Source: Chloroflexota bacterium
GTDB lineage: Bacteria; Chloroflexota; Dehalococcoidia; Tepidiformales; Tepidiformaceae
Reading direction: 5' to 3'
Assembly: GCA_021823905.1 (NCBI GenBank)
Contig: JAKALX010000037.1
Span: forward strand, 1 to 15,218
DNA length: 15,218 bases
Part shown: piece after piece, positions 1 to 5,669 of the stretch
Layout of the letters: the number at the start of each line of letters is the position of its first letter
Position numbering within the stretch: the first letter of the stretch is position 1
Position numbers and translations under genes: made by a program
Notes under the pieces: model-generated
Told to the model about the DNA's origin: nothing
The model's input: the letters and a program-made list of their open reading frames with translations, nothing else
Database searches by the model: none

Positions 1-189
1 GGCGTCTGGATCGACCGGCTGGCCGTGGCGCCGAAGGAACCGCAGGTACGCCCGGATCGCGTCCGGTGTCGCGGCAAGTGCCTCGTCGGTCGTCGCCCCG
101 GTCGCCACGCAGCCCAGCAGGTCGAAAACGTGAACCATTGTCTTCCGCCGCTTCGGCCCAGATTCGAGCGAGAGATCGTAGGTGGTCAT
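1..189 (-). CDS. HicB-like antitoxin domain protein, partial (C-terminus beyond the left edge)
   Basis: The reading frame is open from an ATG at 189 to the left edge, giving 63 residues beginning MTTYDLSLESGPKRRK. Residues about 18-50 (MVHVFDLLGCVATG, then TTDEALAATPDAIRAYL) match the HicB-like fold, in which a short beta strand ending in a P/L-G-C turn is followed by the helix 'T.eEAl..apeAi..yl'. A possible ribosome site GAGGA lies 10 nt before the ATG. HicB proteins normally neutralise a HicA mRNA interferase, but related domains also occur as N-terminal parts of longer proteins, for example fused to DinB-like domains in Chloroflexi-type genomes. That second reading is from memory and cannot be tested because the C-terminus is missing. 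The gene diverges from the VapB-like gene at 253. Confidence 0.7.
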   Translation of the reverse strand, partial: MTTYDLSLESGPKRRKTMVHVFDLLGCVATGATTDEALAATPDAIRAYLRFLRRHGQPVDPDA

Positions 190-239
190 GGAAACGGAGT
201 CCTCACGTCGGCTGACACCATCACGGAGGAACGAGATGG

Positions 240-245
240 TACGAT
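240..245 (+). promoter_or_regulatory. Putative -10 box (TACGAT) for a leaderless vapB-like gene
   Basis: TACGAT fits the TAnnnT -10 pattern and ends 7 nt before the ATG at 253. Transcription would therefore start at or next to the start codon. There is no Shine-Dalgarno sequence at normal spacing and no convincing -35 box. The same arrangement recurs at several other genes in this window. Confidence 0.4.
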
Positions 246-252
246 ATCGGTC

Positions 253-468
253 ATGACGCAGGTAGTGCGCGTGCAACGCCACCTGGACTCCGACACCGTG
301 CACCTTCCCGAAGCGCACGGCCTCATCGGACGCGACGTTGAGATCGTGATCCGCGAAGTCGAGGGCGAGACACAGCGCGGAGAGCCCTCCCCGCTGCGCG
401 GCTCCGTCTTGCGATACGACGAGCCGTTCGAGCCCGTGGCCGAGGACGACTGGGAAGCCCTGGGGTGA
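253..468 (+). CDS. VapB/Phd-like antitoxin (71 aa)
   Basis: This is a small acidic protein. The N-terminal half (residues 1-35: MTQVVRVQRH, then VHLPEAHGLIGRDVEIVI) looks like a swapped-hairpin, AbrB-like DNA-binding domain. The tail SVLRYDEPFEPVAEDDWEAL resembles the C-terminal toxin-binding peptide of antitoxins that partner PIN-domain VapC toxins. The stop codon overlaps the GTG of a VapC-like start (465), which is the usual coupled antitoxin-toxin layout. That toxin is only a stub here, so this antitoxin is probably an orphan. The ATG at 253 was chosen because the upstream in-frame extension (to 25) overlaps the divergent HicB-like gene and looks non-coding. A leaderless -10 box lies just upstream. 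The family call is moderately sure; the exact class (VapB or Phd) is not. Confidence 0.7.
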   Translation: MTQVVRVQRHLDSDTVHLPEAHGLIGRDVEIVIREVEGETQRGEPSPLRGSVLRYDEPFEPVAEDDWEALG

Positions 469-544
469 TTCTTCTCGACACGCACATCTGGGGCTGGTGG
501 GTTGGCCCGCCTCGGAACGGTTGCAGCCAGAACGTGCCCTCCGC
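465..544 (+). pseudogene. Truncated VapC-like PIN-domain toxin remnant
   Basis: The frame opens with GTG overlapping the antitoxin stop and reads (M)ILLDTHIWGWWVG. This is the hallmark N-terminus of VapC PIN nucleases and contains the first conserved acidic residue (LLDTH). After about 14 codons the similarity ends. A neighbouring frame then reads SERLQPERAL, which could be the next VapC helix after a frameshift. From 545 the sequence is the 3' end of the convergent hydrolase gene. The 465 frame stays open to 824, but only as the antisense of the hydrolase, so that stretch is not VapC. The remaining catalytic acids of a roughly 125-residue PIN domain are absent. The end given is approximate. 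Confidence 0.65.
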
Positions 545-1345
545 CTACGTCCGCGCGTCCAGCCACGCTGTGACGTCCGCGATCACCTCGCCCCGCTCCG
601 GCTCGTTCAGGATCTCGTGGTACAGGCCGGGATACAGCTTGAGCGTCTTGTCTTTCGAGGCCGCGCGTTCCATCAGGATCTCGCTGCCGTGGTACGGGAC
701 GAGCAGGTCGCCGGTCCCATGCATGATCAGCAGCGGGAGGGCGATCTCCCCCATCCGTGCCTGCACCCGTTCGTACGCCGCCCGCGAGGCCTCCATCGCT
801 TTCGGGTTGCGGACGCCCCGGTAGACCAGCGGGTCGTTCTCGTAAGCGGCGACGACCGCCGGGTCGCGGGAGATCGCGCTGGCCGGCAGTGGCGCGGGCG
901 GCTGCGCCGGCGTCGGCTGCGGCCGCGGCCCGAGCATCGCGGCGCCGCTCAGAAGCAGCCCGTCCAGCCGGTGGTCCCGAGCGATCACGTAGCTCGTCAC
1001 CACGCCGCCGCCCATGCTGTGACCGAGCAGGAACAGCTTCGTCCCCGGGTTTCGCCGACGGACCCGGTCGAGGAAGCCGTCGAGGTCGTCCAGGTAGTCG
1101 TCGTAGTAGTCAACAGCTACCCGCTCGCCCGAGGAGCGCCCGTGCCCGCGAAGGTCGAGCGCTTCGACCACGTAACCGCGCGCGTTGAGGTCTGCCGCGA
1201 CCTGGGCGTAGCGCGCGCTGTGCTCGGCGTAGCCATGACAGATGGCGAGGACAGCGCGCGACTCACCCGCCGGCCGCCACCACTGCTCGAAGATCGTCGC
1301 GCCGTTGGTCGATTCGAAGGTGTCGGAGCCGGTCGGGGCAGTCAT
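545..1345 (-). CDS. Alpha/beta hydrolase, monoacylglycerol lipase / lysophospholipase type
   Basis: The protein has 266 residues and the Hydrolase_4 (serine aminopeptidase S33) layout. It has an oxyanion-hole HG at residues 37-38 (ICHGYAEHS) and the motif LDLRGHGRSSG at 64-73. The nucleophile elbow is GHSMGG with Ser110, the acid is Asp213 (MHGTGD) and the base is His243 (LYHEIL). It probably hydrolyses esters such as monoacylglycerols in the cytoplasm, since no signal peptide is visible. The cap segment between LLSGAAML (132-139) and SRDPAVVAAY (159-168) looks shorter than in typical bacterial monoacylglycerol lipases and is rich in Pro and Gln. The ATG lies 9 nt after the stop of the HicB-like gene, and a GAGGTG ribosome site overlaps that stop, so the two genes are translationally coupled. 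Its 3' end abuts the decayed vapC. Confidence 0.9.
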   Translation of the reverse strand: MTAPTGSDTFESTNGATIFEQWWRPAGESRAVLAICHGYAEHSARYAQVAADLNARGYVVEALDLRGHGRSSGERVAVDYYDDYLDDLDGFLDRVRRRNPGTKLFLLGHSMGGGVVTSYVIARDHRLDGLLLSGAAMLGPRPQPTPAQPPAPLPASAISRDPAVVAAYENDPLVYRGVRNPKAMEASRAAYERVQARMGEIALPLLIMHGTGDLLVPYHGSEILMERAASKDKTLKLYPGLYHEILNEPERGEVIADVTAWLDART

Positions 1346-1354
1346 GGGGTCACC

Positions 1355-1537
1355 TCAGTCGTTCGCCCGGGCCTCGCCATGTTCGAGCCGATCAGCGATG
1401 ACCCTCAGCGCGAGAGCCTCGACCTTCGCGACTGCCTCTTGCCGAGTCGAGCCATAGACCATGACGCCAGGGAGCTCGACTATTTCGGCGATCCAGCGGC
1501 CGTCGGTTTCAGGCTCGGTCTCGATTGTCAGTCGCAC
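1355..1537 (-). CDS. HicB-like antitoxin family protein (60 aa)
   Basis: This short protein has the HicB-like strand-strand-helix pattern. TIETEPETDGRWIAEIVELP is followed by GVMVYGSTRQEAVAKVEALAL, the usual 'G.. (y/a)GsT..EA...v..la' motif, around residues 24-45. There is no C-terminal helix-turn-helix or ribbon-helix-helix domain, so it is the minimal form. HicA toxins are small double-stranded-RBD-fold RNases normally adjacent to such genes. None is visible here; the next gene downstream is the hydrolase. The start is a GTG only 6 nt after a TAGAAT -10 box, so the mRNA is probably leaderless. Such minimal HicB-like proteins are often annotated simply as hypothetical, and an antitoxin function is inferred. 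Confidence 0.75.
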   Translation of the reverse strand: MRLTIETEPETDGRWIAEIVELPGVMVYGSTRQEAVAKVEALALRVIADRLEHGEARAND

Positions 1538-1541
1538 GCGG

Positions 1542-1594
1542 CCATTCTAGCATTCGGCGCCGCTCCACCCGCAGTGCCCGGCGCGCTAGAATGG
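1542..1594. promoter_or_regulatory. Symmetric bidirectional leaderless promoter/operator
   Basis: Two perfect 10-bp inverted arms, CCATTCTAGC (1542-1551) and GCTAGAATGG (1585-1594), flank a 33-bp GC-rich centre. Each arm carries a -10 box TAGAAT, on the minus strand at 1549-1544 and on the plus strand at 1587-1592. The minus box lies 6 nt before the GTG of the HicB-like gene, and the plus box lies 7 nt before the ATG of the DUF433 gene. Both mRNAs would start at or beside their start codons. No -35 match is evident on either side. The dyad could also serve as an autoregulatory operator, which is inference. Confidence 0.6.
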
Positions 1595-1599
1595 TGCGC

Positions 1600-1836
1600 A
1601 TGGAAGCAGGTCGCCGCGTTGTTTCCGATCCGCGAGTGCTCGCCGGAAAGCCGCACCTCGAGGGGACGCGCATCTCGGTCGAACTCATCCTCGAAGAACT
1701 GGCCAGCGGTCATGAAGCCGCGGAGATCGTCTCCTGGTTTCCCCAGCTCACGGAAGCAGACATCAGGTCGGCGCTCGCGTTCGCGGCGCAGGCCCTCCAC
1801 TCCGAGGCTGTCTATCCGGTTGCCGGCGCGGGCTAA
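1600..1836 (+). CDS. DUF433-family antitoxin (78 aa)
   Basis: The sequence RRVVSDPRVLAGKPHLEGTR followed by ISVELILEELASG and a 'WFPQLTEADIRSALAFAA' segment is the complete DUF433 (COG2442) signature, a small winged-HTH-like protein. DUF433 genes are predicted antitoxins normally paired with PIN-like DUF5615 (COG4634) toxins. The stop codon overlaps the ATG of exactly such a gene (TAATG at 1834-1838), but that partner is truncated. The ATG at 1600 was chosen because it is 7 nt after a TAGAAT -10 box and gives the usual N-terminus. ATG 1591 (three residues longer) overlaps the -10 box and is less likely. No Shine-Dalgarno sequence is present. It probably binds its own promoter. Confidence 0.85.
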   Translation: MEAGRRVVSDPRVLAGKPHLEGTRISVELILEELASGHEAAEIVSWFPQLTEADIRSALAFAAQALHSEAVYPVAGAG

Positions 1837-1970
1837 TGCGGTTCGTTCTCGATGAGTGCGTTCCCCCGCAGGTGGGACAGCGCCTCCGCGATGAAGGCCA
1901 CCATCTCGCCGAAGCTCGTCAGGATCAGGCCGCACGCCCTCCGGTAGCCGCTCCTCACGCGGTGCTGTAA
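1836..1970 (+). pseudogene. Truncated DUF5615 PIN-like toxin (44-residue frame)
   Basis: The ATG overlaps the DUF433 stop (TAATG). The frame reads MRFVLDECVPPQVGQRLRDE and then GHHLAEARQD, which matches the N-terminus of DUF5615 (Mut7-C/PIN-like) proteins: 'MRFLlDE.lp..va..Lr..GHdv'. It includes the first conserved acidic pair (D6, E7). Full-length relatives are about 100-120 residues and continue with a second acidic cluster and an 'iiTnDkDF' strand. Here the similarity stops near residue 30, and the frame ends at a TAA (1968-1970) after a Pro/Ala-rich tail. The RNase active site is therefore incomplete. It is either a decayed toxin or a short remnant kept for translational reasons. Confidence 0.65.
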
Positions 1971-1973
1971 CAT
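1968..1973 (+). promoter_or_regulatory. Putative -10 box (TAACAT) for purA
   Basis: TAACAT fits TAnnnT. A transcript starting about 7 nt later would begin almost exactly at the first base of the hairpin at 1981-2006. No -35 match is evident. The box overlaps the stop codon of the truncated DUF5615 frame. Confidence 0.35.
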
Positions 1974-1980
1974 GAGTCAA

Positions 1981-2006
1981 CGGGCCTCCCACCTATGGGG
2001 GGCCCG
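1981..2006 (+). promoter_or_regulatory. GC-rich leader hairpin before purA
   Basis: The RNA CGGGCCUCCC (1981-1990) pairs with GGGGGGCCCG (1997-2006) over 10 bp, including one G-U pair, around the six-base loop ACCUAU. Its 3' arm touches the GGAG ribosome site of purA (2006-2009). No poly-U tract follows, so it is unlikely to be a simple intrinsic terminator. It could stabilise the mRNA 5' end or modulate purA translation; both are inferences. Confidence 0.5.
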
Positions 2007-2019
2007 GAGTGTGTCCACC

Positions 2020-3324
2020 ATGCCTATCGTCGTCGTTGTCGGCGGGCAGTGGGGCGACGAGGGCAAGGGCCGCATCGTCGATCTCCTCGCCCGAAAAGCC
2101 CGTGTCGTCGCTCGCTACTCCGCCGGCAACAATGCCGGCCATACGATCGTGAACGACCAGGGAGAATTCAAACTCCACGTCGTGCCCGCGGGCATCCTCT
2201 ACCCGGACAAAACCTGTGTCATTGGCAACGGCGTCGCCGTCGATCCCGAGGTCCTCCTCGGCGAGATCGACGGCCTCCAGTCCAAAGGCGTCGACACCAG
2301 CCGTCTCGTCCTCAGCGATCGCGCCCAGGTCATCATGCCCTGGCACTGCGAACTCGACCGGCTGGACGAGCTGGCACGGGGCGACAAGGCGATCGGCACG
2401 ACGGGCAAGGGCGTGGGCCCGTGCTTCGTCGACAAGGTCGCCCGGCGCGGGATCCGGGTCGCGGACCTGCTCCGAGCCGAGGATCTCCAACCGCGGGTTG
2501 AAGCGGCCCTGGCGTATCACAACAAGGTGATCACGGCCGTCTACGGCGGCGAACCATTGGACGCCGACCGCTGCTGCGCTGCCTACCTCGAGTTCGGCAA
2601 GCGGTTGGCCCCGTTCGTCGGCGACGTCCAGGACATCGTCCTCACCGCCCATCGCCGGGGCGACTATGTCCTCCTCGAAGGCGCGCAGGGCTCGCTGCTC
2701 GACCTGGACCACGGCACGTACCCATATGTCACCTCCAGCGTGCCCAGCTCGTCGTCGAGCGGCGCCGGGCTTGGTGTCGGCATCGGCCCGACCGATATCC
2801 AGCGCGTGGTTGGCGTCTTCAAGAGCTACTGCACGCGCGTCGGCAACGGACCTTTCCCGACGGAACTGTTCGATGACACGGCGACGATGCTCCGCGACCA
2901 CGGCAAGGAGGACGGCCGGGGCGAGTACGGCACGACCACCGGGCGGCCCCGCCGCATCGGCTGGCTCGATGCCGTCGCCGCGCGCTACAGCGTCCGCTTC
3001 AACGGCCTCTCCGCGGTCGCCCTTACCCGTCTCGACGTGCTGGACAACGTGCCGACCATCAAGATCTGCACTGCCTACGATCTTGATGGCGAAACGGTCG
3101 AAACGCTGCCGGCCCGCCAATCCGTTTTGGAACGCGTCAAGCCCATCTACGAAGAGCTCCCCGGCTGGCAGACGCAGACGACCGAGGTGCGCAACTTCGA
3201 CGACCTGCCAAGGCAGGCGCAGGCGTTCATCCGGCGGGTGGAGCAGTTAATAGAGTGCCCGGTCGACGTCATTTCGGTGGGGCCGTCGCGCGAGCAGGCA
3301 ATCATCGTCAACCCGATCTTCTGA
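2020..3324 (+). CDS. purA: Adenylosuccinate synthetase
   Basis: The protein has 434 residues, the normal family length. It joins IMP and aspartate with GTP hydrolysis to make adenylosuccinate, the first committed step from IMP to AMP, in the cytosol. The N-terminal signature GGQWGDEGKG (8-17) includes the catalytic base Asp13. NNAGHT follows with catalytic His41, and near residue 145 the stretch IGTTGKGVGPCFVDK. The substrate-binding loop GTTTGRPRRIGW is present around residue 310. The ATG at 2020 places the signature at its usual distance from the start and has GGAG 10 nt upstream. An in-frame ATG at 1972 would add 16 atypical residues and translate through the hairpin. The gene stands alone and is followed after 111 nt by nadD. 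No truncation is seen. Confidence 0.97.
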   Translation: MPIVVVVGGQWGDEGKGRIVDLLARKARVVARYSAGNNAGHTIVNDQGEFKLHVVPAGILYPDKTCVIGNGVAVDPEVLLGEIDGLQSKGVDTSRLVLSDRAQVIMPWHCELDRLDELARGDKAIGTTGKGVGPCFVDKVARRGIRVADLLRAEDLQPRVEAALAYHNKVITAVYGGEPLDADRCCAAYLEFGKRLAPFVGDVQDIVLTAHRRGDYVLLEGAQGSLLDLDHGTYPYVTSSVPSSSSSGAGLGVGIGPTDIQRVVGVFKSYCTRVGNGPFPTELFDDTATMLRDHGKEDGRGEYGTTTGRPRRIGWLDAVAARYSVRFNGLSAVALTRLDVLDNVPTIKICTAYDLDGETVETLPARQSVLERVKPIYEELPGWQTQTTEVRNFDDLPRQAQAFIRRVEQLIECPVDVISVGPSREQAIIVNPIF

Positions 3325-3399
3325 GCCGGCCCAAAGGCGACTGGCGCGAATTGCCGCGCTGAGCGCCCGGGCGCCTTCGTTCACGCTCGGGCTGTGGCA

Positions 3400-3429
3400 G
3401 TCCAGGGCATCCGGCATAATGCCCTGGAC
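3400..3429. promoter_or_regulatory. 11-bp dyad/hairpin overlapping the nadD promoter region
   Basis: GTCCAGGGCAT (3400-3410) and ATGCCCTGGAC (3419-3429) are perfect inverted arms separated by 8 nt (CCGGCATA). A -10-like CATAAT (3415-3420) sits across the spacer and right arm, and the nadD GTG starts 6 nt after the dyad. It could be an operator for a repressor of NAD synthesis or an RNA stem-loop. There is no poly-T tract after it to support a terminator for purA. Confidence 0.55.
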
Positions 3430-3435
3430 GCTTCC

Positions 3436-4059
3436 GTGAACTCGCCTTCCGGCCCGCCGCTCGTCCTCGTCGGGGGAACCTTCGACCCGCCTCACCTCGG
3501 GCACCTGGTGCTGGCCGAGTGCGCGCGGGTCCAGTTCGGCGCTCCATTCGCCGTGTTTCTTCCCGCGGGGGATCCGTGGCGGAAGACCGGCTCCGCTACC
3601 AGCCGGCCGGCGAGTGGCCGGACCGTCTCGGCGGCGGGCCATCGCCTCGAATTGACTCGGCTGGCCACGTGCGACAACACGCGTTTCCGCGTCGACGACC
3701 GCGAAGTGCGCCGCCACGGCCCGAGCTACATCGTCGACACGCTCGAAGAGCTTCACCGCGAGGGCCAGGGAAACCTGGTTTTCGTCATCGGATCCGATGC
3801 CCTGGAGGATCTGCCAAACTGGAAAGCGCCCGATCGCATCCGCGAGCTCGCGACGCTTGCCGTGGCCCGCAAATCGCCCGGCACACAGCTCGCAGTGCAT
3901 GACTCGCAGATCGCGATCGTCGACATGCCGTTCATCGGCATTTCGTCCACGGAGATCCGCGCGCGGGTTGCGGCGGGCCGGCCGATCCGCTACCTGGTCC
4001 CGGCGGCGGTCGAAGCCTACATCGCCGAGCACTCGCTCTACCGTTCGCCGGCTGACTGA
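3436..4059 (+). CDS. nadD: Nicotinate-nucleotide adenylyltransferase
   Basis: The protein has 207 residues. It converts nicotinate mononucleotide and ATP to deamido-NAD in NAD biosynthesis. The nucleotidyltransferase signature GGTFDPPHLGHL (13-24) contains the HxGH catalytic motif (His20, His23). FVIGSDALEDLPNW lies near the middle, with the KMSKS-equivalent ISSTEIR at 169-175, followed by the usual YLVPAAVEAYI tail. The GTG at 3436 was chosen because it puts the signature near the N-terminus. A GTG at 3394 would add 14 atypical residues encoded by the dyad sequence. No good Shine-Dalgarno sequence precedes 3436. NadD often sits with obgE and rsfS in other bacteria, but neither is present here. 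It converges on the terminase gene. Confidence 0.94.
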   Translation: MNSPSGPPLVLVGGTFDPPHLGHLVLAECARVQFGAPFAVFLPAGDPWRKTGSATSRPASGRTVSAAGHRLELTRLATCDNTRFRVDDREVRRHGPSYIVDTLEELHREGQGNLVFVIGSDALEDLPNWKAPDRIRELATLAVARKSPGTQLAVHDSQIAIVDMPFIGISSTEIRARVAAGRPIRYLVPAAVEAYIAEHSLYRSPAD

Positions 4060-4196
4060 AGAAGCCGGGCGACCGTGGGGCGACGGCCCATGAACAGGGC
4101 CCGATCGTCACGGAATCGACGCCCGCGCCCCGCGACGCCCCGCCAGTGCCCACGAGCCACGTTGTCCGGGCTGCCGGCGGCCTGCACGGAGGGCGA

Positions 4197-5567
4197 TTAC
4201 GGGCGCTCCCACTTCGGTCTCCGCCCGGTGGCAACTCTCGGCGGCCGCACGCCCGACGCGGCCCGCAGGCACAGCGCGAGGCTCGCCACGTAGTCGTCGT
4301 GTTGGCCCGGCGGCGCGAACCAGCGGAGGCTCCCGGCGTCGCCGGTGGCCGAACGGCAGGCGCGCAGCTCGGCCAGGCATTGCGCGAAATCCGCCGAACC
4401 GTCGTCGGCGAAGAGCGTCAGCCGGCCCGTGTTTGCTGCCGCGAGGAGGTCGTAGCCCAGAGCGGACTTGGTCGCGGCGCTGAACGTCACGGCTTCCAAC
4501 CGGGGTCCGAGCCCGGCCGCCAGCCCGGCGCAGAGCGGGGCGCCCATGCCCGTCGCGTCGGCGCAGACGCGCTCGGCGCGCCAGCGCTTCACCTCAGCCG
4601 CGACCTCGTCCGCCATCTTTCCGAACGGCGCCGAATGCCACGACCGCAACGCCACCACCTGGCAGACGCCGCCGGCGGCACGCGCGATCGTGAGCACCGT
4701 CGCGTCCGCTCGATCGCCCTCGCCGGCGAAGTCCAGGCCGGCGACGTACCGCTCGCCCGGTGACGGCGCGGACAGGCCGGGGTGGCCGCCGCGGATCGCC
4801 TCGATCTGCGCTTCGCTGAACAGCGACCCGGCCCCGCGCGCAGGCGTTAGCTCGTACTGCGTGAGGAACAGTGGATGGTTCGGCCCCAGGCGCGCACGCT
4901 CGCCGCGAACGTAGGCGCCATAGGCGGGGACGCTGGCGGCCACCTCCCGCCAGCTCACCTGGTGATGGCGAGGGCGGAAATCCGTATACGGGTCCCCCGC
5001 TCGCGCCGCGTCGAGCTCACGGTTGCGCGCGCACTCGCGCTCCAGGAGCGTGTGACCATCCCAGGCCGTGCCGAACAGCACGGTGGGCGCTCCCGTCGAA
5101 GCGGCCATCGGCCGGAACTGCCGGTCGAACCAGTCCGCATCGACGTCCTGCGCCTCGTCCGCCACCAGCAACAGCGACGCCGTGTGGCCCGCGACGTTCG
5201 CCTCCGGCGAGGCGCTCAGGAAGACGGCGCTCGCGCGGCCCACCCGGATCAGCGCTTCGCGCGTCTCCATCGCAACTCCCTCTGGAAGAAGGTGCGCGAG
5301 CCGGGTCAGCGCGCGGCGCGTGCGCTCCAGGCTGATCGCGGCCTGGGGATAATAGGTGGGCGCGCAGACGATCACCGTGCCGCCCCGGGCGGCGTTGCCC
5401 AGGAGTGTTGCCACGACCAACGCCGCCGCCACCTCGTTCTTCCCCGACTGGCGAGGGAAGAGCACGGTGAACGTGGCCCCGCGCTCACCCAGGCCGCCAA
5501 GCAGCGACCGCAGCACGCGTGCCTGGTAACCGCGAAGAGCGGGCGAGCGACCGGCGCTGTGAATCAT
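4197..5567 (-). CDS. Phage terminase large subunit (TerL)-like protein
   Basis: With the start at 5567 the protein has 456 residues and both TerL domains. The ATPase part has a deviant Walker A FPRQSGKN (37-44), Walker B plus catalytic Glu in LLLVADEAQD (132-141), and a coupling motif LFGTAWDG (164-171). The RNase H-like nuclease part has AGLDFAGEGDRADAT (Asp279), VCADATGMG (Asp337) and HDDYVASLAL (Asp424/425). In phages this enzyme cuts concatemers and pumps DNA into capsids. All key residues seem intact, so the gene may still be functional. An in-frame GTG at 5657 and ATG at 5621 would add 30 or 18 basic residues of unlikely composition. The ATG at 5621 has an AGGTGG upstream, so the start is uncertain. 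No portal, capsid, small terminase or integrase gene lies nearby. Confidence 0.85.
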   Translation of the reverse strand: MIHSAGRSPALRGYQARVLRSLLGGLGERGATFTVLFPRQSGKNEVAAALVVATLLGNAARGGTVIVCAPTYYPQAAISLERTRRALTRLAHLLPEGVAMETREALIRVGRASAVFLSASPEANVAGHTASLLLVADEAQDVDADWFDRQFRPMAASTGAPTVLFGTAWDGHTLLERECARNRELDAARAGDPYTDFRPRHHQVSWREVAASVPAYGAYVRGERARLGPNHPLFLTQYELTPARGAGSLFSEAQIEAIRGGHPGLSAPSPGERYVAGLDFAGEGDRADATVLTIARAAGGVCQVVALRSWHSAPFGKMADEVAAEVKRWRAERVCADATGMGAPLCAGLAAGLGPRLEAVTFSAATKSALGYDLLAAANTGRLTLFADDGSADFAQCLAELRACRSATGDAGSLRWFAPPGQHDDYVASLALCLRAASGVRPPRVATGRRPKWERP

Positions 5568-5669
5568 GCACCTATCGTTTCGCAGCCGCGACGTGCGCCA
5601 AATGCGCCAACGGCACTGCATCGCCCACCTATTAATGCCGACTATCTGGAGAGACACTGATTAACCCGG

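Noticed and set aside
465..824. Full 119-codon frame as a complete VapC
   Set aside because: Only the first 14 residues resemble VapC; the rest is antisense of the hydrolase gene.
497..1855. Long 452-codon plus-strand frame
   Set aside because: It is antisense to the hydrolase and HicB-like genes and out of frame with DUF433. Arg/Pro-rich composition typical of high-GC shadow frames; no domain.
1972..2019. Upstream ATG for purA at 1972
   Set aside because: It would add 16 residues encoded mostly by the hairpin and lacks a ribosome site; the ATG at 2020 gives the standard N-terminus.
1993..3120. 375-codon minus-strand frame
   Set aside because: It is a mirror of purA, whose coding is unambiguous, and has no recognisable motif.
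3363..3374. Palindrome GCGCCCGGGCGC after purA
   Set aside because: It has no loop, so it is a poor hairpin, and self-complementary GC strings are common at this composition.
4085..4101. Hairpin GGCCC-n7-GGGCC between nadD and the terminase gene as a terminator
   Set aside because: Only five pairs and no T-tract; expected by chance in such GC-rich DNA.
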